A DNA stretch of 36,089 nt from Blastocatellia bacterium (GCA_021463145.1 JAJTWZ010000044.1:1-36089), one strand, 5' to 3'. Shown: positions 1 through 8,774, counted from the stretch's first letter. Notes: a model not told the origin generated them from the letters alone. Numbers and translations are program-made.

Positions 1-140
1 GCGCCAACGGCGCTCCGGAAGAATGCGATGACGACTCGTTCACGCGGCATTGCGACTCGAGGAATACGGCGAGGTTTCGTAACAGCACACCAGCATCGTT
101 TCGATCTGCTTGCAAAGCGCACGCATTCGCTGCCTGGTGC

Positions 141-248
141 GACCGCTCCGCGGTCGGATCGAGGTGGGGGCGCGTTCCGGGGGTCAGGGCAGATCGCTTC
201 GCTCACCGCCCTGACCCCCGGCTATCTTCTGTGACCGCTTCGCGGTCA
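141..248. repeat. Cluster of palindromic hairpins (REP-like)
   Basis: Three inverted repeats lie close together. GACCGC (141-146) pairs with GCGGTC (150-155) over a 3-nt loop. A perfect 14-bp repeat pairs 177-190 (CCGGGGGTCAGGGC) with 208-221 over a 17-nt loop. TGACCGC (232-238) pairs with GCGGTCA (242-248) over a 3-nt loop. The first and third hairpins share the same stem. No T-run follows the large stem, so it is not a standard intrinsic terminator. The arrangement resembles repetitive extragenic palindromes; their copy number elsewhere in the genome cannot be seen here. Confidence 0.6.
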
Positions 249-253
249 ACGCG

Positions 254-274
254 TCACGGTCACGGTCACGGTCA
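254..274. repeat. Short tandem hexamer TCACGG
   Basis: Three perfect copies of TCACGG in a row (254-259, 260-265, 266-271) plus a partial fourth (TCA). They sit directly between the hairpin cluster and the diverged direct repeat. No coding role is visible. Confidence 0.7.
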
Positions 275-544
275 GCGACAGCGGAGTTCTTCTCATTGCT
301 TCGCACTGACAGGGCAGACTGAAACTTCGAAGAGCCTGTACCTGGAATCAAGAACTTACAGGGGAGTTTCTTGAGAGCGCGCTGAGTCCGGTACGGTGTC
401 CCGCGTTGCTCTCTGTCTCCACGTTGCGGGCATCAGCTGCGACATCGGAGCTCATCTCGTCTCTTCGCACTGACAGGACAGGATTAATCCTGGAAACCGC
501 CATACCTGGAATCGGCAACCTGGCTGGGATTTTCTCGAGGGCTG
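275..544. repeat. Diverged direct repeat, about 106 bp, two copies 164 bp apart
   Basis: Copy 1 (about 275-380) and copy 2 (about 439-544) align without gaps. The best shared core is TTCGCACTGACAGG, followed at the same distance in both by TACCTGGAATC and then by a TTTCT-GAG block. Overall identity looks roughly 65-75 percent by eye. No convincing reading frame runs through either copy, and I cannot tell whether this is a decayed mobile element, a structured RNA family or an old duplication. Together with the hairpins it makes 1-580 a gene-free stretch. Confidence 0.6.
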
Positions 545-581
545 ACGCCCGAACTTCGGAAGCGCGATTGAGGTGGAGCGG

Positions 582-893
582 TCAGTCCTGGTCCGTCACC
601 TCTTCGGTCGCCTGCCGTTGTCCCCGATAGAACCCGTAAGCGCCCCGGATCCGGTCGTGACCTGGCTTTGGATCCGCATAGACCCAGGCGACCTTCGACG
701 CTCCGTCCCGGATGCTGACCCAGTTGCACGTGCCCTTGTACGGACACGTGTAGGTCTCGTCGGTGACGACGAGGCAATCGATGCTGACCGTGGCAGGGGT
801 GAAGTACACGTTACCTTCGAAGTCGAAGACGTCCGGCTCGACTCCCGATGCCAGTACCGCGCCCGTCGCGCGGTCGCGAATGCTTCTTGTCAT
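582..893 (-). CDS. DUF427 domain protein
   Basis: A 103-residue protein matching the compact DUF427 fold. Visible hallmarks are FEGNVYF near residue 25, the CPYKG motif near residue 50, the following NWVS strand and AWVYADPKPG near residue 70, which corresponds to the family's AW.Y.DP segment. Biochemical function of the family is not established; no signal peptide or membrane segment is seen, so it is probably cytosolic. The ATG is preceded by GGAGGAG at good spacing. It starts 19 nt after the LOG-family gene on the same strand, so the two are likely co-transcribed with this gene second. Confidence 0.85.
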   Translation of the reverse strand: MTRSIRDRATGAVLASGVEPDVFDFEGNVYFTPATVSIDCLVVTDETYTCPYKGTCNWVSIRDGASKVAWVYADPKPGHDRIRGAYGFYRGQRQATEEVTDQD

Positions 894-912
894 TGAGACT
901 CCTCCGCGTTGT

Positions 913-1689
913 TCAGCTTTCCCAGAGAAACCATCGGCGCGGAATGGAGCGGAACTTCCGCAGCCCGAACTTCTCCACGGCGTGTTTCTGCATGTGGTCC
1001 ATCGCCTCCTCGACAGAGTCGGTGACGAGCAAGAGGTTGAGGTCGTTGGCGTCTATCGTCCGTTCCTTCACGAAGTCGTCCAGGAGCTCGAGGAGATTGC
1101 TCCAGTACTCGCACCCCATGAGCACGATGGGAAATCCTTCGATTTTTTTAGTCTGAATCAGCGTGACGGCTTCGAAGAGCTCGTCCATCGTCCCGACTCC
1201 ACCTGGCAGGACGATGAATCCGAACGAGTACTTTACGAGCATTACTTTCCGCACGAAAAAGTAATTGAACGAGACAACCCGGTCGAGGTAGTCGTTGTGG
1301 CGCTGTTCGTGCGGAAGGATGATGTTCGCACCGACGGATCGCCCGCCGGCTTCGCGCGCGCCTCGGTTCGCGGCCTCCATGATGCCCGGGCCGCCGCCCG
1401 TGATGACGGTGAAGCCAATTTCGGTCAGAGCGGCGCCGACCTTTCTGGCCATCTCGTAATATGGATGCTCTTCGTTGAATCGCGCCGAGCCGAACACGGT
1501 CACACAGGGACCGACGAAGTGGAGCACGCGAAACCCGCGGATGAACTCGCGGACGATGGAGAGAAGTACGACGAACTCGGACGGCCGGCTTTTCGGGCCT
1601 TCCAGGAACCACTGCTCCTTGCGCCCCTCGTCGGTGGGCATCGGTACGGCATTGTTGTCGTGATTGGCTTCTTTCGACTGCTTCGACAT
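913..1689 (-). CDS. LOG-family protein (TIGR00730-type Rossmann fold)
   Basis: A 258-residue protein of the LOG/'lysine decarboxylase-like' family, whose characterised members release free cytokinin-type bases from nucleoside 5'-monophosphates or act as nucleotide phosphoribohydrolases. The diagnostic PGGxGTxxE motif is present (P162-E170) and GGGPGIMEAANRG (98-110) is the upstream nucleotide-binding loop. The N-terminal 55 residues extend beyond the minimal domain, as in the longer bacterial subgroup. The ATG has GGAG 9 nt upstream. It appears to be the first gene of a two-gene unit with DUF427. The exact substrate is unknown; annotation as lysine decarboxylase would be wrong for this family. 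Confidence 0.88.
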   Translation of the reverse strand: MSKQSKEANHDNNAVPMPTDEGRKEQWFLEGPKSRPSEFVVLLSIVREFIRGFRVLHFVGPCVTVFGSARFNEEHPYYEMARKVGAALTEIGFTVITGGGPGIMEAANRGAREAGGRSVGANIILPHEQRHNDYLDRVVSFNYFFVRKVMLVKYSFGFIVLPGGVGTMDELFEAVTLIQTKKIEGFPIVLMGCEYWSNLLELLDDFVKERTIDANDLNLLLVTDSVEEAMDHMQKHAVEKFGLRKFRSIPRRWFLWES

Positions 1690-2092
1690 CCGTCATTGCT
1701 CCTGTCATTCGCAAAACCCGCGCGGCGCGCGATCCTGACTCGGCATACCATTCGGGCCGAGGCCGCGCCTTGCGTCCGCCGTGGATTCGGCAACTAGAGA
1801 CGCCTGGTTTTCCGGTGGCCACTGGGCGCCGTCTCGTGCATCGCAAGTGCGGCGCTAGAGCGTGTCATGTACGTTCCGTCACCGGCAAGTGCCGGGTTCG
1901 GACGCGGTGGAGCGAGTCGTGGATTGACGCCGCCGCCGTAAGGTGCCGCCTCCATAGAGCGCCGGAGCAACGTCGCTCATCAGAAGGACTGGCAACACCT
2001 CGAGCGCTCGCCAGGAATAGACGCTCGATCTCCGGCGCCCTCGAGTAAGCGCCGCACATGGTCCGGCTCTTCCGAACTGAATGCCAATCGTG
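1690..2092. other. Gene-free interval upstream of the LOG gene
   Basis: About 400 nt separating two minus-strand genes. The open frames here are short, overlap one another and resemble no family. It should contain the promoter for the LOG gene and the end of the outer-membrane protein transcript. I see no clear terminator hairpin with a T-run and no RNA gene. Confidence 0.5.
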
Positions 2093-2605
2093 CTAACGCT
2101 CTCCGAATCTGAAGACGATACCGGCCGAAAACCGGGCGTTGTTGGATCGGAAGGTAGTCGCAACGTAGTCGGCCTGAATAATCCTGATGGCGACTCGCTT
2201 CGAGATCTTCGCGTCGATGCCGCCACCGAGAATGAGCGCCCCGGCAGCGTCTGAGCCGCCGAATGCGCCGCCGGCCAGCACGTGCACGAACGGAGTCACA
2301 GCGCCGCGCCGGTAGGTGAACTTCGGACCGCCGACGACGAGCACGTTGTTGTCGAAGTCGTCCTCGGCCGCATAACCCGACACCTCTCCGGTGAATCCGA
2401 GCCAGTTGTTCGCGTTTACGGTGACGGCGCCGATGCCGCCATGGTTATCGACCGAATACAGTCGAAGGTACGAGTATCCGCCAAATACTTCGACACCTGG
2501 CGTAGCCGAATGCGAGTCGCCGCCCGACATCACCGTCGGCGACTGTGCGTTCACTGAGCCTGCGGCAAGCAGGAGTACGGCCATGGAAAATGCAAACTGT
2601 CTCAT
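2093..2605 (-). CDS. Small secreted outer-membrane beta-barrel protein
   Basis: A 170-residue protein with a clear Sec signal peptide (MRQFAFSMAVLLLAAGSVNA, then Q). The mature part shows alternating hydrophobic/polar strands and glycines (VEVFGGYSYLRLY, NNWLGFTGEVSGYA, PFVHVLAGGAFGG, RVAIRIIQADYV) and ends FSAGIVFRFGER, an aromatic C-terminal strand as in OmpA-like 8-strand barrels. It should sit in the outer membrane; ligand or function is unknown. The start at 2605 is chosen over one 30 nt upstream because GGAGGT lies 7 nt before it and the signal peptide starts there. It appears monocistronic, with its own promoter-like element upstream. Confidence 0.82.
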   Translation of the reverse strand: MRQFAFSMAVLLLAAGSVNAQSPTVMSGGDSHSATPGVEVFGGYSYLRLYSVDNHGGIGAVTVNANNWLGFTGEVSGYAAEDDFDNNVLVVGGPKFTYRRGAVTPFVHVLAGGAFGGSDAAGALILGGGIDAKISKRVAIRIIQADYVATTFRSNNARFSAGIVFRFGER

Positions 2606-2647
2606 CGGGGGACCTCCGGTTGTGGTGGGGTACAACGGGTCTTCCCG

Positions 2648-2676
2648 AGCGTAGCACCGCCGCCGTCATCGCTAAA
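2648..2676 (-). promoter_or_regulatory. Putative promoter of the outer-membrane protein gene
   Basis: On the minus strand TTTAGC (2676-2671) is followed by 17 nt and TACGCT (2653-2648), which carries the TGn extension of an extended -10. It lies about 43 nt before the start codon and upstream of the Shine-Dalgarno sequence. A similar string, GGTGCTACACT, precedes the gene at 33143, which supports a shared promoter motif. Assigned by eye only. Confidence 0.4.
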
Positions 2677-2789
2677 GTGCGGCCCGGAAAAAAAGCTCGG
2701 ATGGGGCGGACTCGCGCGCCGATTGACTCCCGTACACATTGACGGCGATCAATCCGGTCCGGCGCAACCGGGTTTCCGCCCATTCGCAA

Positions 2790-3317
2790 TCAGTTGCCGC
2801 TATCGCCGCTGTCCGGTCCAGTCTTCGATCCATCCACCGCCGCGAAAAGCCGGAACGCCGCCGCGATCGGCAGCCCGATGCCCAGGCCGTGAGAAAGAAA
2901 TCCCATCGCGAAGGTCGACACCGTATGGGTGATCCTGAACGGCACGGCCGACAGCGGAAGCACCACGAAGTTCATAACCAGGTAAACACCGATTCCGAAG
3001 GCTAGCCCCGACACGATCCAGGCCCGTTGAACGGCCTTCACCTGGCGCGCAATCAAGACGAATACCGCCGCCGCACCGGTGGCGATCACGAAGTGCGCTA
3101 CGAGCCCGAGCAATGCGGCGCCAAGGCCGCCGTCGAATGCCTCGGACCCGAGCAGTCCGCTCGCCACGGCCTGCAACAGCCATATCGGGGAGCGGCCGTT
3201 CATCCCCGCGCTCACGATGGCATAAACGATGTCGATAGTTCCGGCCACCGCGCCGCCGGCGGCAATGGCGGCGAGCAGTGACCTCGATGCGGAAGCGGTT
3301 GCGTCCGGTCTTGCCAT
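2790..3317 (-). CDS. Small multi-pass membrane protein, uncharacterised
   Basis: A 175-residue hydrophobic protein with four or five likely membrane helices: about residues 12-34 (LLAAIAAGGAVAGTIDIVYA), 62-90 (GLGAALLGLVAHFVIATGAA), 98-122 (IVSGLAFGIGVYLVMNFVVL) and 138-162. It resembles a widespread uncharacterised family with the pattern GTIDIVYA, LLQ-VASG-LG and HF-IAT; no enzymatic motif is seen. The ATG at 3317 is taken because the protein begins just before the first helix; a longer in-frame extension runs into the permease gene and is not supported. It follows the exporter operon by 62 nt on the same strand and may be read through from it. Confidence 0.72.
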   Translation of the reverse strand: MARPDATASASRSLLAAIAAGGAVAGTIDIVYAIVSAGMNGRSPIWLLQAVASGLLGSEAFDGGLGAALLGLVAHFVIATGAAAVFVLIARQVKAVQRAWIVSGLAFGIGVYLVMNFVVLPLSAVPFRITHTVSTFAMGFLSHGLGIGLPIAAAFRLFAAVDGSKTGPDSGDSGN

Positions 3318-3379
3318 ACGGTGGTCCCCGGTTGAGTGGAGTATCTTCCCAACGCGCGAGGACCGCTGAATCTTGCTCC

Positions 3380-4519
3380 CTATCCGAACTGCTTCCGGAA
3401 CCGCCACGCACTGATTCCGACGAGCAGCACGGCCGCGGCGACGAGCGCAAGCAGGTGCGGGTAAAGGACGTCGAGCCCGGCCCCCTTCAGCAGTACTCCT
3501 CTGGAGATCGTCGCGAAATGGCGTACCGGATTGACCAGCGTGAACGGACGGATCCACTCTGGCATGGCCTCGATAGGAGTGACCACGCCCGAGAGCAGCG
3601 CGATCGGCGGATTCACGAAAAATCCCATCAATTGGGCCTGTTGCTGCGATTTCGTGAAGGTGGCGATGAACGTGCCGATTCCGATGCCCGAAAGCACGCA
3701 AAGAATACCCGCCACGCCGAAAAGCGCCAGGCTGCCCCGGACCGGCACGTCGAAAACTATCCTGGCGACAGACAGCGCGATGACGATGTCCGCGGTCAAT
3801 AGCAGGAGCAGCGGAGCCATTTTCGCGACGATGATCTCGGTCGCCGAAGCCGGCGTCATAAGCAGCTGCTCGATGGTCCCGGTCTCTTTCTCTACTACCA
3901 GCGACCCGGAAGCGACAAGTGAACCAACCAGCACCAGCAATGTCCCTATCAGTCCCGTTGTGATGAACCACGAATTGAGCAGGCCGGGGTTGTACAGCAG
4001 CGTAACCGTCGTCGTCAGGCCGATGGGACGCGCGGCGCGCGGGACCTCGGCAAGAAGACTTCGGTTGAGCGACTCGACTATCCGCGCCGCATATCCACCG
4101 GCAATGGCTGCCGTATTGGCGTTCGTGGCGTCGAGAAGCAGTTGCACCGTCGCGGTGTCGCCGCGCACCCGCCTCTCGGCGAAATCGAACGGAATCACGA
4201 GCGCCGCATCGGCATCGCCGTTGGAAATCGACGCGCCGGCCTGCTCGGCCGACGCGAACTGAGCCGGAATGACGAAGGAGCCGCTCGAGGCGAACGCCGA
4301 CACAACCTGTCGGCTCTCGGGCGTCCGGCTCTGGTCGACGACGGCCAGGCGAAGACCGGTCACTTCCGGGTTCAGAGCAAATCCGAACAGCAGCAACTGA
4401 ATCGTCGGCGGAACGACAAGCATGACGACGAGACGGCGGTTGCGCCCCAGTTGCGTCAGCTCCTTCAGAAAGAGCGGGACGAGCCGTCCTTCGGCCAACC
4501 TGCCGCCGAGCGTCCTCAC
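3380..4519 (-). CDS. ybhR: ABC-2 type permease, YbhR-like
   Basis: A 379-residue inner-membrane permease of the ABC-2 (YbhR/YhhJ) type. One N-terminal helix (about 26-46) is followed by a large extracytoplasmic domain and five to six clustered C-terminal helices from about residue 180; the family segment EKETGTIEQLLMTPAS sits at the start of the membrane cluster. It should pair with the adjacent permease and be energised by the double ATPase. The start is a GTG that overlaps the stop of the preceding permease (GTGA, 4 nt), which indicates translational coupling and matches the family length; the longer upstream frame is a shadow. Last core gene of the exporter operon. Confidence 0.88.
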   Translation of the reverse strand: MRTLGGRLAEGRLVPLFLKELTQLGRNRRLVVMLVVPPTIQLLLFGFALNPEVTGLRLAVVDQSRTPESRQVVSAFASSGSFVIPAQFASAEQAGASISNGDADAALVIPFDFAERRVRGDTATVQLLLDATNANTAAIAGGYAARIVESLNRSLLAEVPRAARPIGLTTTVTLLYNPGLLNSWFITTGLIGTLLVLVGSLVASGSLVVEKETGTIEQLLMTPASATEIIVAKMAPLLLLLTADIVIALSVARIVFDVPVRGSLALFGVAGILCVLSGIGIGTFIATFTKSQQQAQLMGFFVNPPIALLSGVVTPIEAMPEWIRPFTLVNPVRHFATISRGVLLKGAGLDVLYPHLLALVAAAVLLVGISAWRFRKQFG

Positions 4520-5619
4520 GCCGACACCTGCATTCGTCGCATCCGCTTCCACGCGATCAGGAGGAATACGAGTCCGATGCCGGCCAGGACGAACGGAATG
4601 TGCCAGACTGCAGGCCATCCACCGCCGCGGATGAACGCATCGCGCGACAGCTCGATGTAGTAACGCGCCGGGACGAAGTAAGAGATCCACCTGATGGATG
4701 CCGGAATATTCGCGACCGGAAAAATGAGACCCGAGAGCAGGAAGGACATGAGGAATCCGACAATCTGCACGGCCTGGATCGCCGCCGCCTGATTCGGAAT
4801 CGCGGACCCGACCATCACGCCGAACGCAACGCAACAGAACAGGTAGGAGACGGTGCCGGCGAGAAACGGCGTCGGGTCGCCCACGAACCAGAGCCCGAAA
4901 AAGAAATAGAGCACGCCGACCCCGATCGCCCACTGCAGGACCGCGACCAGCCAGAACGCAAGTGTCTTTCCGAGCAGGTACTCTCGCGCCGATATACTCG
5001 ACGTGTAGACCTGGATCACGGTCTTCTGCTCACCCTCCCGGGAAAGCGCGAGCGCGGCAAGCAATGGCGGAAAGAGCGCGAACGTCACGGCGAATGCGCC
5101 CGGACCGACGAAGCGCATCGAGTCGCGCCCCGGGTTGTACCAGAGTCTGGCTTCGGCATCGATCGGGAGCGGCGCCACCAGTCTCTGCGAGCGGGCAAAG
5201 GTGGCCGAGACGCCGAAAGCATTACCTCGCATGACATTCGCGGTATTGGCGTCCGTGGCGTCGACGAGGATCTGAACGTCGGCCGGCACTCCACGCAACG
5301 CATCGCGTTCGAAGTGATGAGGGATGACGATGGCCGCTCGCGCGACTCCGCGGTCCAGCGCTTCGGAAGGCTGCTCGTCCAGGCCGAGGTCCACGACGCG
5401 AAACGTAAGCGTCTGCCGCCAGGCGTCGGCATAGGCACGCGAATACGCGGACTGGTCCAGATCCTGGATGACGATCGGAACGTCCTTCACGGTCAGCGAC
5501 AAGGCCGTGCCGAAGAGGGTCAGGAGTATTTGCGGCAGCACGAGGGCAAGGAACAGGACGAGCGCGTCCCTTCGCACCTGCGTGAGCTCCTTGCGCGACT
5601 GGGCGACAATCCTTTTCAC
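4516..5619 (-). CDS. ybhS: ABC-2 type permease, YbhS-like
   Basis: A 367-residue inner-membrane permease with the same design as its neighbour: helix at about 20-40, extracytoplasmic domain (DVPIVIQDLDQS onward) and a C-terminal helix cluster beginning near GPGAFAVTFALFPPLLAALA. The segment REGEQKTVIQVYTSS corresponds to the EKE-type coupling region. Two non-identical half-permeases encoded side by side are typical of YbhS/YbhR. The GTG start overlaps the ATPase stop by 4 nt (GTGA), the same coupling as the next junction. The substrate is unknown; E. coli relatives have been linked to drug and cation export, so a multidrug role is plausible but inferred. Confidence 0.88.
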   Translation of the reverse strand: MKRIVAQSRKELTQVRRDALVLFLALVLPQILLTLFGTALSLTVKDVPIVIQDLDQSAYSRAYADAWRQTLTFRVVDLGLDEQPSEALDRGVARAAIVIPHHFERDALRGVPADVQILVDATDANTANVMRGNAFGVSATFARSQRLVAPLPIDAEARLWYNPGRDSMRFVGPGAFAVTFALFPPLLAALALSREGEQKTVIQVYTSSISAREYLLGKTLAFWLVAVLQWAIGVGVLYFFFGLWFVGDPTPFLAGTVSYLFCCVAFGVMVGSAIPNQAAAIQAVQIVGFLMSFLLSGLIFPVANIPASIRWISYFVPARYYIELSRDAFIRGGGWPAVWHIPFVLAGIGLVFLLIAWKRMRRMQVSA

Positions 5620-7586
5620 GCCGTCTCCCTGCCGCCCGAATCGCGCGCCCGGTTTACGACATCGATGAAAACGTCCTCGAGCGAAAAGCCGATATCGTCC
5701 AATCGCGCGACGTCGATGGCGTGTTCGGCGAGAAGCCCCCGAATCCGGGCGCCGGCAATCTCGACCGGCGTGTCGACGTGAACGTGAACCCGGTCGCCGA
5801 ACTGCGAAACGCGCTGGCTTCCGAATGCTTCCCGGAGCGCCAGGGTCGCTCTGCGTGCATCGCCGACCTGCACCTCCAGCAGTCGCCCGCCCATGCGGGC
5901 CTTCATCTGTGTGGGGGAGCCCTCGGCGACGATCGCACCGGCTGCCATGAACCCGAGCCGATTGCACTGCTCCGCTTCTTCGAGGTAGTGCGTCGTCACC
6001 AGAATGGCCACTCCGCGGTCCGCCATCGCGTTGATCATCTTCCAGAGAGCGCGGCGGGCGAGGGGATCGACCCCGGACGTGGGCTCGTCGAGGAAGAGCA
6101 CGGACGGCGCGTGCATCAGTGAAGCGCCGAAAGCGACTCGCTGTTTCCAACCGCCCGGGAGCGAAGAAGTCATCAGGCTTTCGCGACCGACGAGCCCCGA
6201 CGCTTCCAGCACCCAGGAGATCCGCCTGTCCCGCTCGCCTCGAGGCACGCCGTAGACGCCGGCAAAGAAGCGCAGGTTTTCGGCGATCGTGAGGTCGTCA
6301 TAGAGAGAAAACTTCTGCGACATATAGCCGATACGCGAACGAACCTCGGCCGTGCGCAACGATCCACGTTCGCCGGCAAGCTCGATGTCGCCGCTGGTCG
6401 GTCCGAGCAGTCCGCAGAGCATCTTTATCGTAGTGGTCTTCCCGGCGCCGTTCGCGCCGAGCAGTCCGTACACCTCGCCGTGGCGAACCTCAACGGTCAC
6501 GTCGTCTACGGCCTGGAACGAACCGAACCACTTCCGCACCCCGTATGCTCCGATCGCAACCTTGCCGGACTGCACCGGGCTGCGGGTGCGGTCGAACGGA
6601 AATGGCGGCACCACGATCTCTCCGCCAAGCGAACGCAAAACGGCAACGAATGCGTTCTCGAGGGTCGGCGGTTCGGTCCTGAGATCCGAGATGTCGACGC
6701 CTTCCCGCGCGAGCGCTTCACGAGCAACGGCCTCTCCACCATCGGTTTCGTCCACCATCACGTCGAGACTGTCGCCGAATCGCTGAGTGTCTCGCACGCC
6801 GGATGCGGTCTCGAGGATACGCTCAGCCGCTTCGAGATTCCCGGTGCGGACGCGGATTCGCTTCAAGCGGGGACGTCGCCGCACTTCGCCCGGAGTGCCC
6901 GAATCGTGCAGCCTTCCCTGGTGCATCAGGGCGAGCCTGCCGCATCGCTCGGCCTCGTCGAGGTACGGAGTGGCGACGACTATCGTCATTCCCATTCCGG
7001 AAAGCTCCGCGAGAGCGTCCCAGAACTCACGCCGCGAAACGGGATCCACTCCGGTCGTCGGCTCGTCGAGCAGCAGCAGTCGTGGCCTCGCGATGAGAGC
7101 GCAAACGAGGGCGAGCTTCTGCTTCATACCGCCGCTCAGTCTGCCCGCGAGCCGGTCGCGAAACCTGAGCATGTCGAACATCTCCAGGTAATGGTCGCCG
7201 CGTTCGTCGATCTCGGAGACGCCAAGGCGGCGGAGAGAACCGATATAACGAATGTTCTCGGCGACGCTGAGGTCCAGGTAAAGACTGAACGCCTGCGAGA
7301 GGTAACCGACGGCGGGCCGTGCTTCGACCGGCGAGCGGCCGAATATCTGCACGTCGCCGGAAGTCTCCGCCATCACGCCAGCGAGTATCTGGAACGTCGA
7401 GGTCTTGCCCGCGCCATCTGGTCCGATAAGGCCGAAAATCTCGCCGGCCGATACATCCAGATCGATGCCGCGCACGGCTTCGACCGTCCCGTAGCTCTTC
7501 CGCAGGTCTCGAACGCTAACGGCCGATTCTCGCAGCCGCTCGACGGGCGCGGCCGTGGACTCTCGCGGGCGATCGCCCTGCGTCAT
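5616..7586 (-). CDS. ybhF: Double ABC ATPase, YbhF-like
   Basis: A 656-residue cytoplasmic protein with two complete nucleotide-binding domains. Domain 1 has Walker A GPDGAGKTS, signature LSGGMKQK and Walker B LLLLDEPTTGVD, but its H-loop reads VATPYLDEAE with proline where the switch histidine is usual. Domain 2 has Walker A GANGAGKTT, signature LPGGWKQR, Walker B VLFLDEPTSGVD and an intact H-loop TTHYLEEAE. Each domain is thus missing one canonical feature, an asymmetry also known in YbhF/RbbA relatives. Unlike RbbA, no permease is fused. The ATG overlaps the stop of the HlyD gene (ATGA). It drives the two downstream permeases. Confidence 0.92.
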   Translation of the reverse strand: MTQGDRPRESTAAPVERLRESAVSVRDLRKSYGTVEAVRGIDLDVSAGEIFGLIGPDGAGKTSTFQILAGVMAETSGDVQIFGRSPVEARPAVGYLSQAFSLYLDLSVAENIRYIGSLRRLGVSEIDERGDHYLEMFDMLRFRDRLAGRLSGGMKQKLALVCALIARPRLLLLDEPTTGVDPVSRREFWDALAELSGMGMTIVVATPYLDEAERCGRLALMHQGRLHDSGTPGEVRRRPRLKRIRVRTGNLEAAERILETASGVRDTQRFGDSLDVMVDETDGGEAVAREALAREGVDISDLRTEPPTLENAFVAVLRSLGGEIVVPPFPFDRTRSPVQSGKVAIGAYGVRKWFGSFQAVDDVTVEVRHGEVYGLLGANGAGKTTTIKMLCGLLGPTSGDIELAGERGSLRTAEVRSRIGYMSQKFSLYDDLTIAENLRFFAGVYGVPRGERDRRISWVLEASGLVGRESLMTSSLPGGWKQRVAFGASLMHAPSVLFLDEPTSGVDPLARRALWKMINAMADRGVAILVTTHYLEEAEQCNRLGFMAAGAIVAEGSPTQMKARMGGRLLEVQVGDARRATLALREAFGSQRVSQFGDRVHVHVDTPVEIAGARIRGLLAEHAIDVARLDDIGFSLEDVFIDVVNRARDSGGRETA

Positions 7587-8767
7587 CTCGGCCCCGATGC
7601 CGGCGGCCAGGAATCTCCGTCGACGAGAATCTGCCCATCGGCCGGCATTCCCGGCTTCGCGTATCCTTCCGCCCCGCGAATACGGAGCTTCACGCCAAAG
7701 ACCTGTTTCACCCGATCGTCGCGAAAGTACGTGTTTTCTGGAGTAAAGGACGCCTGGGGATCGATGCGGGACACGTCGGCATCGATGGGCGTCGCAGGAT
7801 TCGAGTCGAGGTAGACGCGGGCGGTCTGGCCCACACGGATGCGCCCGATCTCTCCTTCGGGAATGAAGCCGCGAAGGTAGACTTCGCCGAGGTTGACGAT
7901 GGTCACGATCGGAGTGCCGGGAGCGAGCACCTCTCCCGGCTCGGCGGATCGGGTGGCAACGGTTCCATCGAACGGCGCCCGGACGTTCAGGTCCGCACGG
8001 CTTGCTTCGGCTTCTTCGACAACTGCGCGGGCGCGCGCGAGCTCGGACTCGAACGCAGTGACGTCGGCACGCGCCTGCTCGACCTGCCGGACGAGGGCGG
8101 CCTGCTGCGCGGTCCGAACCGCCGGATTCTTGAGACTGGCGTTCGCGGTTTCGAGGGCGCCCCGGGCAGCTTCCACCTGACGGCGCGCCGCCCGTACCGA
8201 GGCCTCGAGCGCGGTTGCGTGCGCGCGTGCCTGACGAGCGGTGCGCTCGGGTTCGTGGCCCTCGCGGGCGAGCGTCTCGAAACGTTCGGCGTCCCATGCG
8301 GCCTGTTGCCAGTTGGCTTCGGCCTGCGCCAGGGCCGCCTCGGCGGCGGCGAGCTGCCCACGAGCCTGGTCGACACGGCCTTGCGCGTCGAGGCGCGACT
8401 GGTCGATGCCGATTCGTCCCTGCTCGAGCTGTTCTTCGAGGACGCCGATCTGTCGCCGGGCTCGATCGAGTCGAGCCGCGGCCGCGTCGACACCGGATCG
8501 CGCCTGGGCGACGCGGGCCGATACCTGGTCGTCGTCCAGGATTGCGAGGACCTGACCGGCCGAAACGGTGTCTCCCTCACGGACGGTGACTTCGCGCAGT
8601 CGTCCGCCAACCTTGGCGGCGACGATGGCATCGTCGCCCTCGATTCGGCCGCTGACGGCGACGATGCCGGCAGGTTCGGGCGGTGTGCGGATCGCGACGT
8701 ACCAGATCACCGTGCCCACGATGGCCAGAGCCACCACGGCTATCCCGACGCGGATCGGTTTCGGCAT
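7583..8767 (-). CDS. ybhG: HlyD-family periplasmic adaptor, YbhG-like
   Basis: A 394-residue membrane-fusion protein, first gene of the exporter operon. A single N-terminal helix (about 7-27) anchors it in the inner membrane. Then come a lipoyl half-motif (GGRLREVTVREGDTVSAGQV), a long Ala/Glu/Arg-rich coiled coil (about 80-250), the second lipoyl half (LNVRAPFDGTVATR) and a beta-barrel domain. It should connect the YbhFSR transporter to the outer membrane, although no TolC gene is in the window. The ATG at 8767 begins just before the membrane helix; no Shine-Dalgarno is visible, but a -10-like hexamer lies 7 nt upstream, suggesting a leaderless mRNA. Confidence 0.9.
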   Translation of the reverse strand: MPKPIRVGIAVVALAIVGTVIWYVAIRTPPEPAGIVAVSGRIEGDDAIVAAKVGGRLREVTVREGDTVSAGQVLAILDDDQVSARVAQARSGVDAAAARLDRARRQIGVLEEQLEQGRIGIDQSRLDAQGRVDQARGQLAAAEAALAQAEANWQQAAWDAERFETLAREGHEPERTARQARAHATALEASVRAARRQVEAARGALETANASLKNPAVRTAQQAALVRQVEQARADVTAFESELARARAVVEEAEASRADLNVRAPFDGTVATRSAEPGEVLAPGTPIVTIVNLGEVYLRGFIPEGEIGRIRVGQTARVYLDSNPATPIDADVSRIDPQASFTPENTYFRDDRVKQVFGVKLRIRGAEGYAKPGMPADGQILVDGDSWPPASGPR

Positions 8768-8774
8768 GCGTGCA

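Noticed and set aside
177-221. Intrinsic terminator
   Set aside because: The 14-bp stem is strong, but the loop is long (17 nt) and no T-run follows, so it is kept only as an inverted repeat.
913-1689. Lysine decarboxylase
   Set aside because: The PGGxGTxxE motif marks the LOG family, whose old 'lysine decarboxylase' label is a misannotation.
763-1797. Long plus-strand frame of 344 codons
   Set aside because: It lies antisense to the LOG and DUF427 genes and shows no family signature; a high-GC shadow frame.
4600-5781. Plus-strand frame of 393 codons, very rich in Arg, Glu and Asp
   Set aside because: Antisense to the permease and ATPase genes, with a biased composition typical of reverse-strand GC frames.
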